From contig NZ_QTJV01000017.1 in the NCBI RefSeq assembly GCF_003412465.1, positions 62,001 to 126,000 on the forward strand: a stretch of DNA of 64,000 nt, given 5' to 3'. Below, one piece after another: positions 61,021-64,000 of the stretch. Positions within the stretch are counted from its first letter, which is position 1. Every line of letters begins with the position of its first letter. The translations under genes were made by a program, and so were the position numbers. The notes under the pieces are model-generated. The model saw only the letters and a list, made by a program, of their open reading frames with translations, searched no databases and was not told the DNA's origin. The stretch comes from Chitinophaga silvisoli (GTDB taxonomy: Bacteria > Bacteroidota > Bacteroidia > Chitinophagales > Chitinophagaceae).

Positions 61021-63204
61021 TTACATACGTATCAGCTTTACACTTTCTTTACGCGTACCCACTGCGTTAGAAATCTTTACTATCCATGTACCTGCCGGTA
61101 CTTTACTAATATCCACACTAATCATCTGTGCACCCTTTGCACCCGCCGTATACAGCTTTCTCACCACGGGACCATTACCATCCACACTCCACAATTCCAA
61201 CACCACCTGCTCACCTGCCTTTGCCCCTACTTTCACCTGCAAGGTGCTACCTGTAACCGGGTTAGGATACACTGCCACAGGAATAGCATCGCTCGTTGCA
61301 TCAGCAGTCATCGCTGTACCTGCTATCCTCCCGCTGCTGCTACAAGCACCCAGTGGCTGCCACCAATAATCTGCGGTACCCGGCGTTACATTGTACAGCC
61401 CATTTGCCAGTGATACATACAGGTAACCATTGTATACTACCTTGTCACCCGTATTGTATACTGAAGGATATGGCTGATAGGTAGCTACCCCGGAGCAAGA
61501 ACCACCATTGTTTGAAGAACCTGATACGGTAATGCTCACTGTACCACTTGTAGCAGATGCACCACCGTTATCAGTTGCTTTTGCTGTCAGGGCATAAGTA
61601 CCTGCTGCTACACCAGTCCAGCTATAAGTATAGGGAGATGCTGTCGCGGTGCCTAACAGGGTAGCACCATTGTAGAATTCAACTTTTGTAATAGCGCCAT
61701 CGGCATCAGCAGCTGTAGCTGTAATACTTACAGATGCAGGGGCTGTATAAGAAGCGCCACCTGCAGGAGCAGAGATGCTTACAGTAGGGGCTTTGTTGCC
61801 ACCTGTTGAAGAACCGCAATCACTCACATAGCCCCATACCTGGCCATCACCTGTATGTGTGTCAGGCTGTTCATTCTGTGTCCACCATTTAGCAGTATAC
61901 AGTTTGCCGTTGTATACAACCTGTGCACCACCCAGGTAAACACCTGATGCAGTCCATGTAGCTACACCGGCACAGTTGCCCGTATTACTACCACCACCTA
62001 CTACGATAGTGACAGTTGCACTGGTAGTCACCGCACCTTTATTATCCGTTGCTTTTGCTGTCAGGGCATAAGTACCTGCTGCCACATTTGCCCAGCTATA
62101 GGTATAAGGAGAAGCTGTTGCCGTACCTAATAAGGTAGCACCATTGTAGAATTCAACTTTGGTCACTGTACCATCAGCATCTGCGGCACTTGCTGTAATA
62201 GCAACGGTAGCACCTGCAGTAAATGTTGCATTGTTAGCAGGAGAAGAGATGCTTACGGTTGGTGACTGGTTACCACTACCACCGGTTTTCACCACTACTT
62301 CGTCGTGAATAGCAGACAGCAGTGAATAAGTGCCGGTAGCATCCTGAGACAATTCCCAGATCATGATACCACTACCCTGATCGTAAGCCAGGTCTACTTT
62401 GCTCTTCATGGTAGTAATACCATTATAGCCCACGCCATTATAAGTATCTGCATATGGGCTTGCACCTCTTGCGATCAGTGCAGCATAGCTTTCCCAGCTG
62501 GGACGGCCATAGAAAGGAACACCTAATACACATTTGGAAGCAGGCAACCCTTTGCCTTTCCAGTAAGAAATAGATTGAGATGCATAGGTATAGGTAGAGT
62601 GATCATAATTATTATAATCATACGCCATCAGGTTCAGGAAATCTACCTGGGCAAATACGCTGCTCAGTACACCATCGCCACCTGTACCTACTACAGCGGC
62701 AGTGAGTAATTTACCCTGCGCATGCAGAGAAGTAGCCAGGGCGGTCATGAGGGATACATAGTTGTTAGCCGAAGTACCCGCATCAGGATACTCCCAGTCG
62801 ATATCCACACCATCCAGGTTGTACTGGCTCACGAAGTTCATCATGTTGCTAACGAAGGTAGAACGGTAAGAACTGTTGCCGGCGAGTGATTCAAAACCAC
62901 TGTCATCACCGTTGTTCCAGCCACCTACTGAGATCAGCACCTTCACCCCATTGGCATGAGCGAGTGATACAAGACTCTGTAATTTAGAGGAGTTCTCAAT
63001 AGCCTGTAATCCACCTGTAGCTGTAGGTAAGAGGAAGGCATAGTTGATGTGTGTAAGTTTACTATACTGCACTGCGTTCACATCGCCCTGCCAGGAGGGT
63101 ACATAGCCGATTACTCTGAACTGTGCCTGGGATAATAAGGAGGAGATAAGTAACAGACAGGATAGTATTCCCGCTCTTATCAATTGTTTTGTTGTCATTG
63201 ACAT
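61021..63204 (-). CDS. Secreted GH18 chitinase, multimodular, with T9SS signal
   Basis: The 727-residue protein has a signal peptide (1-27). A GH18 catalytic barrel (about 29-310) carries SVGG at 92-95 and LDGVDIDWEYPD with catalytic E138 (D-x-D-x-E at 134-138). Then come two nearly identical bacterial Ig-like modules (about 313-400 and 466-556, both with KVEFYNGATLLGTATASPYT), each followed by a short CBM5/12-type chitin-binding module with WWTQNEQP or ADYWWQPLGAC. A type A sorting domain ends the protein. It degrades chitin outside the cell and is exported by type IX secretion. The duplicated Ig-CBM pair is probably a recent internal duplication. Confidence 0.93.
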   Translation of the reverse strand: MSMTTKQLIRAGILSCLLLISSLLSQAQFRVIGYVPSWQGDVNAVQYSKLTHINYAFLLPTATGGLQAIENSSKLQSLVSLAHANGVKVLISVGGWNNGDDSGFESLAGNSSYRSTFVSNMMNFVSQYNLDGVDIDWEYPDAGTSANNYVSLMTALATSLHAQGKLLTAAVVGTGGDGVLSSVFAQVDFLNLMAYDYNNYDHSTYTYASQSISYWKGKGLPASKCVLGVPFYGRPSWESYAALIARGASPYADTYNGVGYNGITTMKSKVDLAYDQGSGIMIWELSQDATGTYSLLSAIHDEVVVKTGGSGNQSPTVSISSPANNATFTAGATVAITASAADADGTVTKVEFYNGATLLGTATASPYTYSWANVAAGTYALTAKATDNKGAVTTSATVTIVVGGGSNTGNCAGVATWTASGVYLGGAQVVYNGKLYTAKWWTQNEQPDTHTGDGQVWGYVSDCGSSTGGNKAPTVSISAPAGGASYTAPASVSITATAADADGAITKVEFYNGATLLGTATASPYTYSWTGVAAGTYALTAKATDNGGASATSGTVSITVSGSSNNGGSCSGVATYQPYPSVYNTGDKVVYNGYLYVSLANGLYNVTPGTADYWWQPLGACSSSGRIAGTAMTADATSDAIPVAVYPNPVTGSTLQVKVGAKAGEQVVLELWSVDGNGPVVRKLYTAGAKGAQMISVDISKVPAGTWIVKISNAVGTRKESVKLIRM

Positions 63205-63275
63205 GTTTTTTAGGAATGGTTATTAAGGGTTTGCACAGTAGTCGTGCGGGAAGGCCAACAGTACTATATTTGGGG

Positions 63276-63310
63276 CAAAAAAAATGCTTCCACCCGGCGG
63301 CAGAAGCATC
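63276..63310 (-). terminator. Rho-independent terminator of the SerA-like gene
   Basis: ATGCTTC (63284-63290) pairs with GAAGCAT (63303-63309), with CC/GG extending the stem inward. On the minus strand a U run follows (plus-strand A run 63277-63283). It lies about 26 bp past the stop at 63336. Confidence 0.78.
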
Positions 63311-63335
63311 TTATAAAAAAAGTAAAATTCGCTGA

Positions 63336-64000
63336 TTAATACAGGTATCTGAACTTTATAGTTCCTTCTATCTCCTTCAGCCCTTTCAGTACCTGCTTGT
63401 CGTATTCCGCAGTTACATCTGTGATCACATAGCCGATCTTACTATTCGTCATCAGGAACTGGCTGATGATATTAATACCTCTCTCTGCAAAAACCTGGTT
63501 CACTTTTGCAATCATGCCTGGTGCATTGTGATGAATACCAATCAGCCGGTGTGCATTTTCCACTTCAGGTAATTGCAGGTGTGGGAAATTGCTGCTCTTG
63601 AAAGTATCGCCGTTGTTGATAAACTTCGCCACTCGCTTTGCGACTGACAATGACTTCTTCAGGTTGTCGAATACCACGATTCCACGGGTGGTGCAGGCAT
63701 CATAATCAATCTGCTCACTACCATTCCCCATATAACCGATTACTTTCAGTTTGGGTGCCTGTTCCAGCAATGCCAGGTCCACTTTGGTCCCTCCGGCTAC
63801 CAACAGGATGCCTGCATCAGCAATCGCTTCCTGGCCTGTCTCTATGGCAAAACCATCTTTTTTCAGGAAATGTACTGCCTCATGCTCTACCTCGCCTATT
63901 ACCACACAGGTAATCCTGTTTTTAGGATAAGACAGGGCGCTTGGTAAGTTATTCACATACAGGAACTCATCAAAGCTCGGGGTGACGTGATCTGCTTTCT
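63336..64000 (-). CDS. SerA-like protein without NAD-binding domain, with C-terminal ACT domain (partial)
   Basis: The frame is open through the window edge, so the start is missing; GTG at 63956 is one internal possibility. The visible part has the D-3-phosphoglycerate-dehydrogenase substrate-domain segment LLEQAPKLKVIGYMGNGSEQIDYDACTTRGIVVFDN. It then jumps to KRVAKFINNGDTFKSSNFPHLQLPEV and an ACT domain (HRLIGIHHNAPGMIAKVNQVFAERGINI to the end). In ordinary SerA about 190 residues of NAD-binding domain lie between these parts and are absent here. It could be a serine-sensing regulatory relative, or an enzyme whose other domain lies upstream. Confidence 0.75.
   Translation of the reverse strand, partial: KADHVTPSFDEFLYVNNLPSALSYPKNRITCVVIGEVEHEAVHFLKKDGFAIETGQEAIADAGILLVAGGTKVDLALLEQAPKLKVIGYMGNGSEQIDYDACTTRGIVVFDNLKKSLSVAKRVAKFINNGDTFKSSNFPHLQLPEVENAHRLIGIHHNAPGMIAKVNQVFAERGINIISQFLMTNSKIGYVITDVTAEYDKQVLKGLKEIEGTIKFRYLY

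Noticed and set aside
1-64000. tRNA or rRNA genes
   Set aside because: No cloverleaf-type CCA-proximal GGTTCRANTCC arm or rRNA-like block was noticed on either strand. A tRNAscan run would settle it.

Overview
The window comes from a Bacteroidota chromosome, most likely Chitinophagaceae and probably Chitinophaga. This rests on gene content. Three large secreted enzymes (a beta-helix protein, a GH81 glucanase and a GH18 chitinase) carry type A C-terminal sorting domains of the type IX secretion system. There are many SpII lipoproteins, TAnnTTTG-like promoters, and Bacteroidota-typical families (DUF6520, DUF6526, DUF2809, RteC-like, DUF1345, HTTM). No rRNA, tRNA, CRISPR array, phage gene or transposase was seen.

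Layout. 1-3.3 kb: a clipped gene, a pseudogene with two in-frame stops, a cytoplasmic NUC-family endonuclease and two unknown genes. 3.3-7.4 kb: a GMC oxidoreductase with its gluconate-dehydrogenase-type small subunit, then two membrane proteins. 7.6-15.9 kb: an AraC-like regulator, a Doc-like Fic protein, an RteC-like protein, a DEAD-box helicase, a small wHTH/membrane pair and DUF1345. 16-20.4 kb: an HTTM membrane pair, a lipoprotein, DUF6520 and several tandem arrays. 20.7-24.3 kb: a compact NAD+/ADP-ribose operon (NrtR-like Nudix regulator with a degenerate Nudix box, a remnant peptide, NADAR, KptA/Tpt1, ADP-ribosylglycohydrolase, PPP-type metallophosphatase). 25.8-28.0 kb: secreted beta-helix lyase. 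28.7-32.5 kb: a three-gene exported operon (Tat flavin amine oxidase, Tat PLP aminotransferase, secreted Hint-domain protein). 32.7-38 kb: small membrane genes and an EF-G paralogue with a terminator hairpin in its leader. 39-41.9 kb: three DJ-1/PfpI-fold genes. 42-46 kb: GH81 glucanase. 46-53 kb: oxidoreductases and their regulators. 53-60.6 kb: secreted TraB-like, M13 peptidase and propeller-like proteins. 61-64 kb: chitinase and a SerA-like protein without an NAD-binding domain, clipped by the window end.

Two genome-architecture themes stand out. First, a dispersed ~100-bp palindromic element (ends GAGGTTGTATCAAAAGTAAA) occurs five times, each time at a gene 3' end. Second, degenerate tandem repeats fill many intergenic gaps, and in at least five places the repeat unit is a copy of the neighbouring gene's last codons plus its stop. 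The clearest case is DUF2809 at 53.3 kb, where the extra post-stop copy differs mainly at third codon positions.

The NAD+/ADP-ribose operon is the strongest functional system. Its four enzymes each plausibly act on NAD+-derived or 2'-phosphate/ADP-ribose marks on nucleic acids, under a sensor whose Nudix fold has lost its catalytic glutamates. It fits an RNA/DNA repair or de-ADP-ribosylation module. The Tat oxidase/aminotransferase/Hint operon is the least explained and may be the more novel.
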